From assembly GCA_016709965.1 (NCBI GenBank), contig JADJLT010000001.1:124001-188000 (forward strand): 64,000 bases of DNA, written 5' to 3'. The notes beneath the pieces are model-generated. The model was not told the origin of the DNA, did no database searches, and was given only the letters and a program-made list of their open reading frames with translations. Of this stretch, positions 41,770-50,681 are shown in pieces (the first letter of the stretch is position 1; each line of letters opens with the position of its first letter). A program made the translations under genes and the position numbers. The stretch comes from Betaproteobacteria bacterium. GTDB lineage: Bacteria; Pseudomonadota; Gammaproteobacteria; Burkholderiales; Rhodocyclaceae.

Positions 41770-43275
41770 GTGTTAAACATGGAAGTCATAGCCGAAATCC
41801 GGCGTCGTCATTGGGTCAGCGGCGAGAGCATCAGCTCGATTGCGCGTGACCTGAAACTATCCCGTCCGACGGTGCGCAAGCACCTGGCTACCGAGGTCGA
41901 ACCGGTCCACGTTCGTCAGCAACAAGCAGCCCCGAAACTGGGTGCATTCCAATCGGTACTGGAAAGCTGGCTGGTCACCGAGCGCCACCTTCCGAAGGGG
42001 CAACGGCGCACCGCCCAGCGACTCTTTGAAGGCTTGCAGACCGAGGGGTATCGCGGCGCCTACGACAGCGTTCAGCGCTTCGTAAAGCAGTGGAAGTCGG
42101 CACAAACGAGGCCGACGATCAAGGAAGCCTTCGTCCCGCTGGTCTTTGCCCCCGGTGACGCCTGCCAGTTTGACTGGAGCCAGGAACACGTCGAGATCGG
42201 CGGCGCTGCGCTGACCATCAAGGTCGCGCACTTCCGGCTCGCCTACAGCCGACAGATGTTTGTTGCCGCCTATCCCTGCGAAACACAGGAAATGGTCCTT
42301 GATGCCCACAACCGCGCCTTTGCCTTCTTCGGTGGCGTGCCCAATCGCCTGATTTACGACAATCTGAAGACGGTGGTCGACACCATTCTGGTCGGCAAGG
42401 ATAGGCACTTCAATCGCCGCTTCATGGCGCTGGCCAACCACTACCTGTTCGAACCGGTGGCCTGCACGCCAGCCTCCGGCTGGGAGAAAGGACAAATCGA
42501 GAACCAGGTCGGCAACGTGCGTGAATGGCTATTCACGCCGAAAGCCCGCTTCGAGAGCTTTGCAGCGCTGAACGACTGGCTGGCCACCCGCTGCCGGGAA
42601 TTGGCGGAACGCAAGCATCCGGTCGAAACGACCCGCACCATTGCTGACTGCTTTCTTCAGGAAGGCCCCAGCCTGCGGGCTATCACCAGCACCTTCGATG
42701 GCTACGTCGAACAGATGATGCGCGTTTCCAGCACCTGCCTGGTCCGCGTTGAGCGAAATCGCTACAGCGTGCCGGCCGACTTTGCTGGCAAGGTAGTCTC
42801 GGTGCGTTTATACGCCGACAAGGTACGGATCGTTGCGGAGAGCAAAGTCATTGCCGACCATGAACGGCGATTCGGGCGTGATCAACTGATCTGCGACCCC
42901 TGGCATTACCTGCCGGTACTTGAGAAGAAGCCGGGGTCGCTGCGTAATGGTGCCCCATTTATCGGCTGGGATTTGCCGGTGCCGATTCAGTTGGTGCGAG
43001 ATCGTGTGCTGAAGCAGCCGAAAGGTGATCGGGCCTTTGTAGAACTGCTACTGGCTGCTCGCGAAGTCGGGCTGGAAGCCCTGCAAGTGGCGTGCGAATT
43101 GACACTGGATGGCGGCGTGATTACCGCGGCCGTCGTCATGAATGAACTGAGGCGGCTGACCGCGCCACCGCAGCCCAAGGCGATCAGTTTGCCGGAACAA
43201 CTGCGTTTGCAGGTCGAACCGCAGGCTGATTGCAGTCGTTATGACCGTCTGCGCGGAGGCCAGTATGTCCATTGA
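41770..43275 (+). CDS. istA: IS21-family transposase IstA (second type)
   Basis: 501 residues. N-terminal HTH (ESISSIARDLKLSRPTVRKHL), catalytic core with CQFDWSQEHVEIGG, LIYDNLKTVVDT and GWEKGQIENQVGNVREWLF (catalytic Glu). The SSTCLVRVERNRYSVPADF region lies in the C-terminal domain. A start three codons in (MEVIAEIRRRHW) is also possible. It overlaps istB by 11 bases. It appears intact and could mobilise the truncated relative. Confidence 0.93.
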   Translation: MLNMEVIAEIRRRHWVSGESISSIARDLKLSRPTVRKHLATEVEPVHVRQQQAAPKLGAFQSVLESWLVTERHLPKGQRRTAQRLFEGLQTEGYRGAYDSVQRFVKQWKSAQTRPTIKEAFVPLVFAPGDACQFDWSQEHVEIGGAALTIKVAHFRLAYSRQMFVAAYPCETQEMVLDAHNRAFAFFGGVPNRLIYDNLKTVVDTILVGKDRHFNRRFMALANHYLFEPVACTPASGWEKGQIENQVGNVREWLFTPKARFESFAALNDWLATRCRELAERKHPVETTRTIADCFLQEGPSLRAITSTFDGYVEQMMRVSSTCLVRVERNRYSVPADFAGKVVSVRLYADKVRIVAESKVIADHERRFGRDQLICDPWHYLPVLEKKPGSLRNGAPFIGWDLPVPIQLVRDRVLKQPKGDRAFVELLLAAREVGLEALQVACELTLDGGVITAAVVMNELRRLTAPPQPKAISLPEQLRLQVEPQADCSRYDRLRGGQYVH

Positions 43276-44008
43276 CCGACTGGCCCAACTGAAATCCCTG
43301 CACCTCTACGGCATGGCAGCCGCGTGGTCCGAGTTGCTGGCAGAAGGCACACGCCGGCCGATGCAGCCGGAAGCCTGGCTGGATCGCTTGATTGACGCTG
43401 AACAGGCGGATCGGCAAGTACGCAGCCTGCGCTACCAGATGAAAGCAGCACGCTTCCCGATTCATCGCGATCTCACGGGCATCGACTGGACAGAGACGCC
43501 ACTGCCGCAGGCGCAGATTGAGCAACTGGCGACTGCCACCTTCATGGAGAGCGCCCACAACCTGATTCTGGTCGGTGGCACAGGGACGGGGAAGACCCAC
43601 CTGGCAACTGCGCTCGGTGTTGCAGCCATCCATCAGCGAAAACGGGTGCGTTTCTTCAATGCGGTGGATCTGGTAAACCAACTCGAGCGGGAAAAACTAC
43701 TGGGAAAGAGCGGCACCTTGGCCAAACAGTTGGTGCTGTTTGATGCGGTCATTCTCGATGAGCTTGGCTATTTGCCGTTCCCGGTGTCGGGTGGGGCGCT
43801 GCTGTTTCATCTGATCAGCCAGCTCTATGAGAAGACCTCGCTGATCATCACAACCAACCTGTCATTCGGTGAATGGGTGACCGTGTTCGGCGATCCAAAA
43901 ATGACCACGGCCTTGCTCGACCGCATCACGCATCACTGCGAAATCCTCGAAACCGGCAACGATTCCTACCGCTTCAAACAGCGGAAAAAATCAGTCAAAT
44001 CAGACTGA
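43265..44008 (+). CDS. istB: IS21-family helper ATPase IstB (second type)
   Basis: 247 residues from MSIDRLAQLKSLHLYGMAAAW with GGAGG upstream. Walker A is VGGTGTGKTHLA and Walker B is AVILDELGYLPFP, followed by TTNLSFGEW and a basic tail (RFKQRKKSVKSD). It is intact, unlike the frameshifted copy at 26997-27741. Confidence 0.93.
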   Translation: MSIDRLAQLKSLHLYGMAAAWSELLAEGTRRPMQPEAWLDRLIDAEQADRQVRSLRYQMKAARFPIHRDLTGIDWTETPLPQAQIEQLATATFMESAHNLILVGGTGTGKTHLATALGVAAIHQRKRVRFFNAVDLVNQLEREKLLGKSGTLAKQLVLFDAVILDELGYLPFPVSGGALLFHLISQLYEKTSLIITTNLSFGEWVTVFGDPKMTTALLDRITHHCEILETGNDSYRFKQRKKSVKSD

Positions 44009-44063
44009 GCAACTGGGAAAATTTGGACGCTGACAACTGGAAACTATTGGACGCTGATTGACA

Positions 44064-44554
44064 CACAAGCCGTTTTTCGTGTCCTCAACGCTGCCTTTGA
44101 AGTTCCCGAATTTCCCGAGCTCGCGCGTCCAGTTGGCAAGGTATCCGCCTACCTCCTGGTAGACGATGGGATACGGCGCCGCCTGCACTAGTCGCGCTAC
44201 GTCCTTCCAGAGCTCTTGCTTCATGTAGTCGATCGAAGGCGGCACGAATACCTTGTAGCCCTTTGCTTCGAGTGTCGCTACCGTGCTCTTATCAGCCGAG
44301 TACACGATAGCTATCACAAGGTCCACGGGGTAGACCGAATTCACCAAGTCGATGTACCCGATGGTTGTTGCCAGGACGTGCTGCAGAATGATGGAGTGTG
44401 TGTTATCTGGGTTCTTGGTTTCGGCAGTCAATTCTCGCAACACCCTGAGTTCGCCAGTGGGGTCAATGGACACCTTACCGACCTGCTCTCCGTGATCGAG
44501 CTTGGCAGAAAACAGAGCACGGTCCATCTCAGCGTTTGCACTAGTTTGCTTCAT
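44064..44554 (-). pseudogene. S-adenosylhomocysteine-hydrolase-like protein, C-terminus cut by IS21
   Basis: About 163 codons remain, starting MKQTSANAEMDRALFSAKLD. The sequence SIILQHVLATTIGYIDLVNS, ADKSTVATLEAKGYKVFVPP and IVYQEVGGYLANW...GSVEDTKNG recalls the AdoHcyase fold (substrate domain, 'il-e-GGy/D', 'vEeTttG' before the NAD domain). The NAD-binding Rossmann part would lie beyond the IS boundary and is missing. It starts about 20 bases after the stop of the 238-aa gene. The family call is tentative. Confidence 0.45.
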
Positions 44555-44573
44555 CTCACCCTCCTAGGCTCAC

Positions 44574-45290
44574 TTAGTGAAGCACCGTCTGGTACCCGGC
44601 ATCGACGCCATCTTGATAGTCGCCCGGCTCGACAGGGTGGCCATCAAAATAAATAGCAATGTCTTCCCCAATCGGCCTCTTGATATTCAGCGCAAGGACA
44701 ATGTTCCACTCGTCGTGAGCGCCCTTGCTGAATATCGTCGAACCGCGAAGGCCGTAATACCTGATGAACTTCTGCCGCGCCGCGTCGTCCTCGTAGATAG
44801 CCTTGTATCCAGTGTCGGCTTCGGCCCGCATCTTTAGCCACATCTCAACAGACCCAAGCCTGTCAACGTCACCGAGACTGAAGAATTTCCAGACATCGGT
44901 CGCACCGACGAAGTAGGCGACATCGAAATCTGCTCCCGCCCCATCGGCACCGGCGAGAACATCCGACCAGACGGCCATGTAGTCGCCGCCAGAGGCAGAC
45001 TTGGGCAGATTGTATGCCGCCGGATTCAAGAGCCAGAGCTTCGGGCCGAACTCAAGCTGAACCCGTTCGGCAATCTTTGCTGCCATATCCGTATTAGTGC
45101 GAAAGTCGCCACCGCTTTTCGAACTTACCGGTACGGAAAGGTACCCAATAAAGCAGCCCGCGGCTCGTTTCGCTGAGATCTCACCCCGAACTTGGTCTAT
45201 GAGCCTCTCGATGTCGGGGACAAGGTCTGGCGCCACGCTGAACATTGAGCCTGAAGTAGACTGGTACTGAAACAGAACCTTGGCTGACAT
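44574..45290 (-). CDS. uncharacterised 238-aa protein, Rossmannoid/NDT-like style
   Basis: Starts MSAKVLFQYQSTSGSMFSVA at 45290 with AAGGAGA upstream. Features: GCFIGYLSVPVSSKSGGDFR, a LWLLNPAAYNLP segment, GGDYMAVWSDVLAG, then FDVAYFVGATDVWKFF. The 'yLs.P.s...GGdf' and 'NPA' layout is reminiscent of enzymes in the NDT/SLOG/TIR range, but I cannot assign a family. It lies between the secreted EEP gene and the SAHH-like gene on one strand, suggesting an operon. Confidence 0.5.
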   Translation of the reverse strand: MSAKVLFQYQSTSGSMFSVAPDLVPDIERLIDQVRGEISAKRAAGCFIGYLSVPVSSKSGGDFRTNTDMAAKIAERVQLEFGPKLWLLNPAAYNLPKSASGGDYMAVWSDVLAGADGAGADFDVAYFVGATDVWKFFSLGDVDRLGSVEMWLKMRAEADTGYKAIYEDDAARQKFIRYYGLRGSTIFSKGAHDEWNIVLALNIKRPIGEDIAIYFDGHPVEPGDYQDGVDAGYQTVLH

Positions 45291-45348
45291 CGTCTCTCCT
45301 TGGGCAACTGTTTTGGTAACTAACCGGACGTGCGGATCACTGGCGGTT

Positions 45349-46635
45349 TCAAAACTCAATCTCAGTCACCACTGGACAGTGATCCGAAATCGCAAGCTGA
45401 GGGTCCACGAACTGTGGCGGTCTAGCGGCAAGCGAGATGCCTAGGCTTCCTATAGAGACTTTGCTCGTAGACTTGACGCTCGCTACAAGTGACTGCGAGA
45501 CTAAAACGTGATCGAGGCCCACGGGATTGCGACACCCTAAGCCTGTCGACGCCGTTAGCACCTGGCGCTGTACAGTGATCAGCTTGGCCGTTTTCGATGC
45601 TTCGCAGGCCAGCACTACGTCGGCACTGCCCGCGCATGTTGCCGAAAGCAATATTGCCTTGGACGAGGCCGGGACACCGTCGTTAACCTCGAGAACAAGG
45701 TTCCTCGTCGATACTGAAGACACTCGCGGCGTCGTCAGGTCAGTCCCACTATCGCTTCTGACTGGCTCAGAGCCAGCCACCTTGTTGGCCTCGTGCCACA
45801 GGTTGCGATTGAAGTCCCCGAGGACGATGAAGTAGTCCACGCCAATCGGAAGCTGCTCCCAGACCTCCTCTAGCGGTTGTACTTGCTGCTGCAGGATCGG
45901 GCACGGGTCGTTTGCCCCAACATTTCCATCCAAGCGGTCACCCTCTAAAGAAGACACGCAGCCCGATTTCAGGTGGACCGTGAAAAGGCGAACCTTTTTT
46001 CCGCGAAGGTTCAGCGTTACTACATACCCTGGCCGGACCCGCTGCTCCGGCGCGAGCTGCGGCAGCGACATCGCCTTGACGTCGGTACAAGCCTCCACGG
46101 CGTTGCCAAGTGCTTTCTTCCAGGCGAATGCGAGGCGCTGCACTTTATAGGCACTGTCGAACGAACACACGTTGTAGTCGACCGAGGCAGGGCCAAGTGC
46201 CTCCCTCACAGCCTGGGCTCCCGAGACCTCCTGGAAGGCGATGACGTCGGGCCGAACATCCGACGACAAGACTCTCCCGATCTGCGTCAGCCGCTTTGAA
46301 TAGGAGGCCTTTGTTACCTCAATTCCCTTCCGCGCTACGGTAGTGTAGACGGCGCAAGGGGGCATCACGGACAGGTCAACTCCTTCCAGCGTTACTCGCG
46401 GCTCGGAGATATCCCATCCTTGTTTCGCGCCCGGCGTTCCCGCAGGCGCCAAGCGCCAGACACCCTGGGTATCCTTCGCATACGTCTTCGAGCACTGTGT
46501 AATCCACGGGGATAACTCCTGCTGAGAGATATGCCAGCCGAGATTCCAAGTTGCGATGCGCAACACATCGGCGTTAGCCAACAGCGGCGCCCCCAGCACC
46601 ACACCAAGGGCCAATAGCTTGTAAATAGCTCGCAT
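45349..46635 (-). CDS. secreted endonuclease/exonuclease/phosphatase (EEP) family protein
   Basis: 428 residues from MRAIYKLLALGVVLGAPLLANA (signal peptide, ribosome site AGGAGGCG). EEP motifs in order: LRIATWNLGWH (Asn), PDVIAFQEVSG (Glu), LFTVHLKSGC (His), FIVLGDFNRN (Asp/Asn), VGLDHVLVS (Asp) and ISDHCPVVTEIEF (catalytic Asp-His). All catalytic positions appear present. Several Cys in the mature part fit an exported, disulfide-bonded enzyme. Substrate could be DNA/RNA or a phosphoester. A broken relative lies at 47509-47960. Confidence 0.8.
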   Translation of the reverse strand: MRAIYKLLALGVVLGAPLLANADVLRIATWNLGWHISQQELSPWITQCSKTYAKDTQGVWRLAPAGTPGAKQGWDISEPRVTLEGVDLSVMPPCAVYTTVARKGIEVTKASYSKRLTQIGRVLSSDVRPDVIAFQEVSGAQAVREALGPASVDYNVCSFDSAYKVQRLAFAWKKALGNAVEACTDVKAMSLPQLAPEQRVRPGYVVTLNLRGKKVRLFTVHLKSGCVSSLEGDRLDGNVGANDPCPILQQQVQPLEEVWEQLPIGVDYFIVLGDFNRNLWHEANKVAGSEPVRSDSGTDLTTPRVSSVSTRNLVLEVNDGVPASSKAILLSATCAGSADVVLACEASKTAKLITVQRQVLTASTGLGCRNPVGLDHVLVSQSLVASVKSTSKVSIGSLGISLAARPPQFVDPQLAISDHCPVVTEIEF

Positions 46636-46689
46636 ACGCCTCCTGCGTCGTCTAGCGTATATGATGGATGATTTCAATTCTGCACGCAA

Positions 46690-47508
46690 GTGCTTGGCGT
46701 TTGAATTAACCTGAGGATCTCGCGTGCTACTGAAAACGGGGGGACGTCGGCGTCGGTAAAGAAGGCGTCGAGTGGGTGCTGACCGAAACTCTCGAAGCCG
46801 CCCGGGTGGTCAAGGTGGGTCAACGCTAAGAGTTTCGAGAAAATCATCATCGACACGACGGTGGACGATGTTGAGCACTTCGGCAACGGTTAAATATCGG
46901 CGCATCTTTAGCAAGAGATGCGCTTCTGCCGTACTGCGTCCTTGGCCTGCCGCTGCATATTGATAAGATGCGCATTTGAACAACAATGGGGTGGCATGAG
47001 CGACCTGAAAGAAAGTTTTCGACAGCAACGCGCCGGAATGATTTTAGTTGTTTCAACGTCAAAGGGTGGTGGCAGTACCCTGTTGGCGAATCGGACGCCC
47101 GAATACCTAGCAAAGAAATTGCTGCAAAAACTGGTGAGCGAGGGGAAGCCCAAGTCAGAGTGCAATTGATTGCACAGCAGCGTCCCAATTACCGAGCGGC
47201 AGCGTACAGTGGCCACTGCGAACTCGCCAAGCGGCTTGATGCTTAGAAAAACTGAGCTGCGCGAACGACAGATAAATAATCAGATACCGACGTCGGCTGG
47301 TCGGCCTGATCTGACACTCAAGTTCGCTTAAGACACCGACAGCTAAGGGAAGCATATCGCAGGGCGCAGAGGAGAGAGGCTGGAATCCGTAGTTGACTAT
47401 GGATTGCAGGTGCGGAAATGCTTCCAGAATTATTCTTGATTTTTATATGTATTTGGTACTAGCATGAAACGGCACTGATCACACTCGAGGCGCCCTTGGG
47501 GAGGACAC
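46690..47508. other. Intergenic region with an IS5-type transposase scrap
   Basis: At about 46735-46865 the plus strand reads GKEGVEWVLTETLEAARVVK and, after a break, FEKIIIDTTV. This matches the middle of an IS5-family transposase (compare GEAGVEELLKATIDTAV and FERVIVDTTV in the gene at 61393). The rest (46990-47170 includes a short frame MSDLKESFRQQRAG...) has no supported assignment. Confidence 0.55.
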
Positions 47509-47960
47509 ATGTTGAGATGGAATAAAATCCTTTTAGGAGCCTTTGTTGCCAGTTGGGGTCTTGGCGGTCACGCTGCGGAGATCGGTATCGCGGCCTTCAA
47601 CATAGCGTGGTCCGGCTCCGAGGCCGATTTCAACGAGCGCATCCGCGTTTGCAATGGCGGGTTGGTAAATTGGTGCGACACACGGGCCAAGATTGCCAAG
47701 GGCGATAACGAGCCCACGTCCAAGGAAGAGGCCGCTTCCTCTGGCAAGAGGTGTCGGATGGAGATCCCGACCTGATGCAGGTCACTCTGACCCTCACGAC
47801 AGGATGCTCAGGCTTCGTTGGCCTTGACCACATCCTGATCAGCAAGGAGTTGAAGGCGCGCCAGAAGCTCTCTTCGGCAAAAGGCAGGGTCGAGCAGAAG
47901 GACTTGCAGGTAATTGCAACCAGCGACCACTGTCCGTGGGTCACGGTGCTCGAATATTGA
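47509..47960 (+). pseudogene. second secreted EEP-family gene, internally deleted and frameshifted
   Basis: The 5' part encodes a signal peptide (MLRWNKILLGAFVASWGLGG-HA) and IGIAAFNIAWSGSE, equivalent to ATWNLGW of the intact paralogue. The 3' part in another frame reads LWQEVSDGDPDLMQV, VGLDHILISKEL and TSDHCPWVTVLEY. The central catalytic Glu, His and NxD blocks are deleted. It sits just upstream of the LOG-family gene on the same strand. Confidence 0.75.
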
Positions 47961-48016
47961 ACTCGCCATCCAGCGAATCCCATCGACCAGTAACTACCCT
48001 AACCATCATTTGAGCC

Positions 48017-49198
48017 ATGAAGACTGAAGTTCGCAATTATGACGAATTGGCTGTTTGGTTGAAGTCCTCCGGGCCCGCCGTCGTCCAGTACCTTGACCTC
48101 CGTCCCATGTCAGCAGAAATCGCATCGCGCGACCTCGCTGGCTGCGCCTTTCTGGGCTGTGACATGGGAGCCGAACTCGCTAAGGCCGCGGGCGAGGCGC
48201 GTTGTCTGGTACTTCCTCCCATTGAGTATTCCGATGAGGCGCCGTTCAATCCGTACTCGGTGAGCCTTTACAAGCCATGTGAGCTCTACGCGGGCTATAA
48301 CCCTAACGACTCAGGTACCTTTGACAAATATTTTGACCGCAAGGTGTACTTGTCTTACAAGTCACTCGGCCCGCCAGCTGAACTCAAGCCCGTTGCGGCA
48401 GACGTTCTGCTGCTGCGCCGCATGCATGACGCGACGATCGGAACTGCTCTGGACGACTTCGTCGCAAAGGCGAATGGCCGTATCGTCGCGGTCATGGGGG
48501 GGCACGACCGTCCACGCACCGACTCGGCTTACTTGGATGTCGCCCTTCTCGCGCTGGAATTGACGAAACGCGGCTACGTCATCGCCACAGGTGGTGGCCC
48601 AGGCCTCATGGAGGCTGCCAACCTGGGTGCCTACGGTGCCGGCTTTTCTAACTCTGAAGCGGTGGTTTGCGGTGCAGTTGAGCAGTTGAAAACGTCGCCG
48701 ACCTACAAGGATCCAAACTGGCTGAGCGTTGGCTACAAGGTCTGGAAGGGTCTAGGCACGCCGTCCGATCCCGAAAAGAGCCGCAATCTAGGCATTCCCA
48801 CTTGGTTCTATGGCCACGAGCCGCCGAACCTTTTTGCAACAGACATTGCAAAGTACTTCGAGAACAGCATCCGCGAGGAAGGCCTGCTGGCCATTGCGCA
48901 CTCCGGAGTGATCTTTGCGGAGGGCAACGGCGGTACTGTGCAGGAGATCTTCCAGGATGCCTGCCAAAACTACTACCGAACCTATGCCCAACTTATGAGC
49001 CCGATGGTACTACTGGGGACTGCCTACTGGAACTCGGCATATTCGGACTACAGTAACCCGGATGATCGGAGACGGCCGATCTATCCGGTTTTGAAGAAGC
49101 TGGCATTTGAGAAGGGATTTGCCGACTACGTTCACATCACAGACAGTACCACCGAAGCGATAGATTTCATCGTCAAACATCCGCCTGTCAAAGCGTAG
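48017..49198 (+). CDS. LOG/SLOG-superfamily Rossmann-fold nucleotide-binding protein
   Basis: A 393-residue protein. An N-terminal domain (1-140) is of unknown type (AGCAFLGCDMGAELAKAAGEA...). The LOG-type domain follows: RIVAVMGGHDRPRTDSAYLD, ATGGGPGLMEAANLGAYGAG (the GGGxGLMxA motif), and VIFAEGNGGTVQEIFQDACQ in place of the usual PGGxGTxxE. LOG proteins are phosphoribohydrolases acting on nucleotide monophosphates, or SLOG sensors in conflict systems. The variant second motif may change activity. It ends in a clear stop, with the decayed EEP gene upstream. Confidence 0.75.
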   Translation: MKTEVRNYDELAVWLKSSGPAVVQYLDLRPMSAEIASRDLAGCAFLGCDMGAELAKAAGEARCLVLPPIEYSDEAPFNPYSVSLYKPCELYAGYNPNDSGTFDKYFDRKVYLSYKSLGPPAELKPVAADVLLLRRMHDATIGTALDDFVAKANGRIVAVMGGHDRPRTDSAYLDVALLALELTKRGYVIATGGGPGLMEAANLGAYGAGFSNSEAVVCGAVEQLKTSPTYKDPNWLSVGYKVWKGLGTPSDPEKSRNLGIPTWFYGHEPPNLFATDIAKYFENSIREEGLLAIAHSGVIFAEGNGGTVQEIFQDACQNYYRTYAQLMSPMVLLGTAYWNSAYSDYSNPDDRRRPIYPVLKKLAFEKGFADYVHITDSTTEAIDFIVKHPPVKA

Positions 49199-49815
49199 CG
49201 CCAACCGCTGGGCCGCCTGTCTCACTTTACTTCGGAGGGAAATAGAAGGTACGCATTCATTGTAAAGGGCAGAGCCTGACGTATTTCTGCTCCGAAAATT
49301 CTCGCGCCCGAATGGAGGCTACTGTCGGCAGTCTCTAAATTCGTTTCTGTGTTGGCCGGCCCTAATTTTCAAGCTTTTTGCCAAATGTTCGCAGGTTGCG
49401 GGATATGGGGCGCCAGACTTCTCGAAAAGCCATCCTGTACCCCCAGGTGGTTCCCGATCATCATTTGGCTCAATAAACGTAATCGCGGAAACAAACGGAT
49501 AAACATATTCGTCCATCGCTAGCGAAGGCATCAGGAGGTTGGCCAGAGATCATGAGAGCTTTCCATGCAACCGGTGACGATGCCAACGAATGAATTAACT
49601 TTCACGATCCGAAACTGCGGTGGAACGAGAGATGCGAAAAATGCTGGAAGATATCCACTCACACTCAATGGAGGGATTGAACTTAATTGAGCTACGTGCT
49701 CATCGATAGGCTGATCGCTCCGCAAGACCATAACACTGGGAACCTTGCCCCCTTCCCCCAAAGGATTTGAGTCGCCCAGTTCGTAAGTAACGCACCTTCC
49801 CGGCGAGTGTTTCTA
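49199..49815. other. Region with weakly supported small frames
   Basis: On the minus strand two frames (49531-49761 and 49319-49531) join at TGATG. The second contains GGTGWLFEKSG...TCEHLAK, faintly like the start of a trypsin-type protease (TGfl...vTc.H). Both lack completeness, so this is either a decayed gene or chance. Confidence 0.35.
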
Positions 49816-50361
49816 TCACTGGCTAGATGCAGCGCCGCCGGGCCGTGCGGACGCCCATGCGTAAAGCATCTCGATGCAAGACTGTGTATCGAGCTGGTCC
49901 GTGCGCAGTATGGGACTGGCGGAGCGCTCCGCTAGCCCCCAATAAACGGATAAATAGTGTCCATGCCAACCAAGTTGGTCATCGTGCTCGTCCGGCCGCG
50001 CACCAAGTCGTGCCAAAGTGGTATCCAAGTCGGCCCAGCACAGCGTCGTGGGTATCCAATGGCGCCAGCAATTGAATAATTCCTCGGAAGCGGGCACGAA
50101 TGACGCTACGGTCATCCATGCGCGATCCAGCACAAGTGGGGCATCGCCGGCGGTACCGAGACAGGCATCCAGCGCGGTGGCGCCGATGCGCAATAGCTCA
50201 TCGATATCTTGCCTCTCGCCGGCGTGGAGCAGTTGCGCGCCAGTCTCGCCTGCGAACGGGCGCACCATCGTTCCACCCAAGCGCTCGGCTAGTGCGTAAG
50301 CCAGCGTGGTCTTGCCCGAGCCGTCGTGCCCATCGAGCGCGACGATTAGGCGTTCGCTCAT
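49816..50361 (-). CDS. P-loop thymidylate/nucleotide-kinase-like protein
   Basis: A 181-residue protein. Walker A lies at the N-terminus (IVALDGHDGSGKTTLAYALAERLG), and APLVLDRAWMTVASFV supplies the DR motif typical of the dNMP kinase group. DEHDDQLGWHGHYLSVYWGLAE resembles the substrate/lid region. It is shorter than canonical Tmk (about 205-215) and lacks a clear LID Arg cluster. The start overlaps the AbrB-like gene by 4 bases. Expected role: phosphorylation of a nucleoside monophosphate made by the operon. Substrate unknown. Confidence 0.65.
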   Translation of the reverse strand: MSERLIVALDGHDGSGKTTLAYALAERLGGTMVRPFAGETGAQLLHAGERQDIDELLRIGATALDACLGTAGDAPLVLDRAWMTVASFVPASEELFNCWRHWIPTTLCWADLDTTLARLGARPDEHDDQLGWHGHYLSVYWGLAERSASPILRTDQLDTQSCIEMLYAWASARPGGAASSQ

Positions 50362-50681
50362 ACGAAGGGGAAAAGCCTTACCTCTAGCCCTGCGTCGTTG
50401 AGCTCAATCCAGTAATGCCGGCCGATGCCGGTTTGCAGCAGGCCACGCGCTTCGCCTTGCAGCGCAAGCTGCCCCTTGGGCGAGACCCGAAAGCCACCGG
50501 TTCTTTGCGCCGGTGAAATTATGATCTGGCTTTTTTCGACCGCCACGGTGACGTGGCTGCCTTCACCCTTGGTCATGTTCAAGGACTTGCGTGCCGCGAC
50601 CGGCAGCGTGATGATGCCACCGGGCGACATTTTGAGCCGGCGATTCTTGACCGCGGTGGGTTTAGGTGCATCATTTTTCAT
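50358..50681 (-). CDS. tandem AbrB/SpoVT-like domain protein
   Basis: A 107-residue protein. The first swapped-hairpin unit reads LKMSPGGIITLPVAARKSLNM with a following VTVAVEKSQIIISP. A second, more diverged unit reads FRVSPKGQLALQGEARGLLQTG followed by HYWIELNDAGLEVRLFP. The two units could give a complete DNA-binding pseudo-dimer. It overlaps the kinase and PurC-like genes by 4 bases each, so it is produced in step with them. Likely an autoregulator or an antitoxin-like component. Confidence 0.6.
   Translation of the reverse strand: MKNDAPKPTAVKNRRLKMSPGGIITLPVAARKSLNMTKGEGSHVTVAVEKSQIIISPAQRTGGFRVSPKGQLALQGEARGLLQTGIGRHYWIELNDAGLEVRLFPFV

Larger units (their letters stand above)
41665..44063 (+). 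mobile_element. IS21-family insertion sequence, complete (second type)
   Basis: The left end TGTAAAACAGCGTGCAAAAC and the reverse complement of the right end TGTCAATCAGCGTCCAATAG form the terminal inverted repeats, with internal CAGCGTCCAA repeats on both sides. It is about 2.4 kb with intact istA and istB. No target duplication is seen (left flank GTCAGCG, right flank CACAAGC). A truncated inverted copy lies at 26942-27979. Confidence 0.92.

Noticed and set aside
46996..47169. Short frame MSDLKESFRQQRAG... (57 codons)
   Set aside because: No ribosome site or family resemblance, and it lies next to IS5-type debris; left as unassigned sequence.
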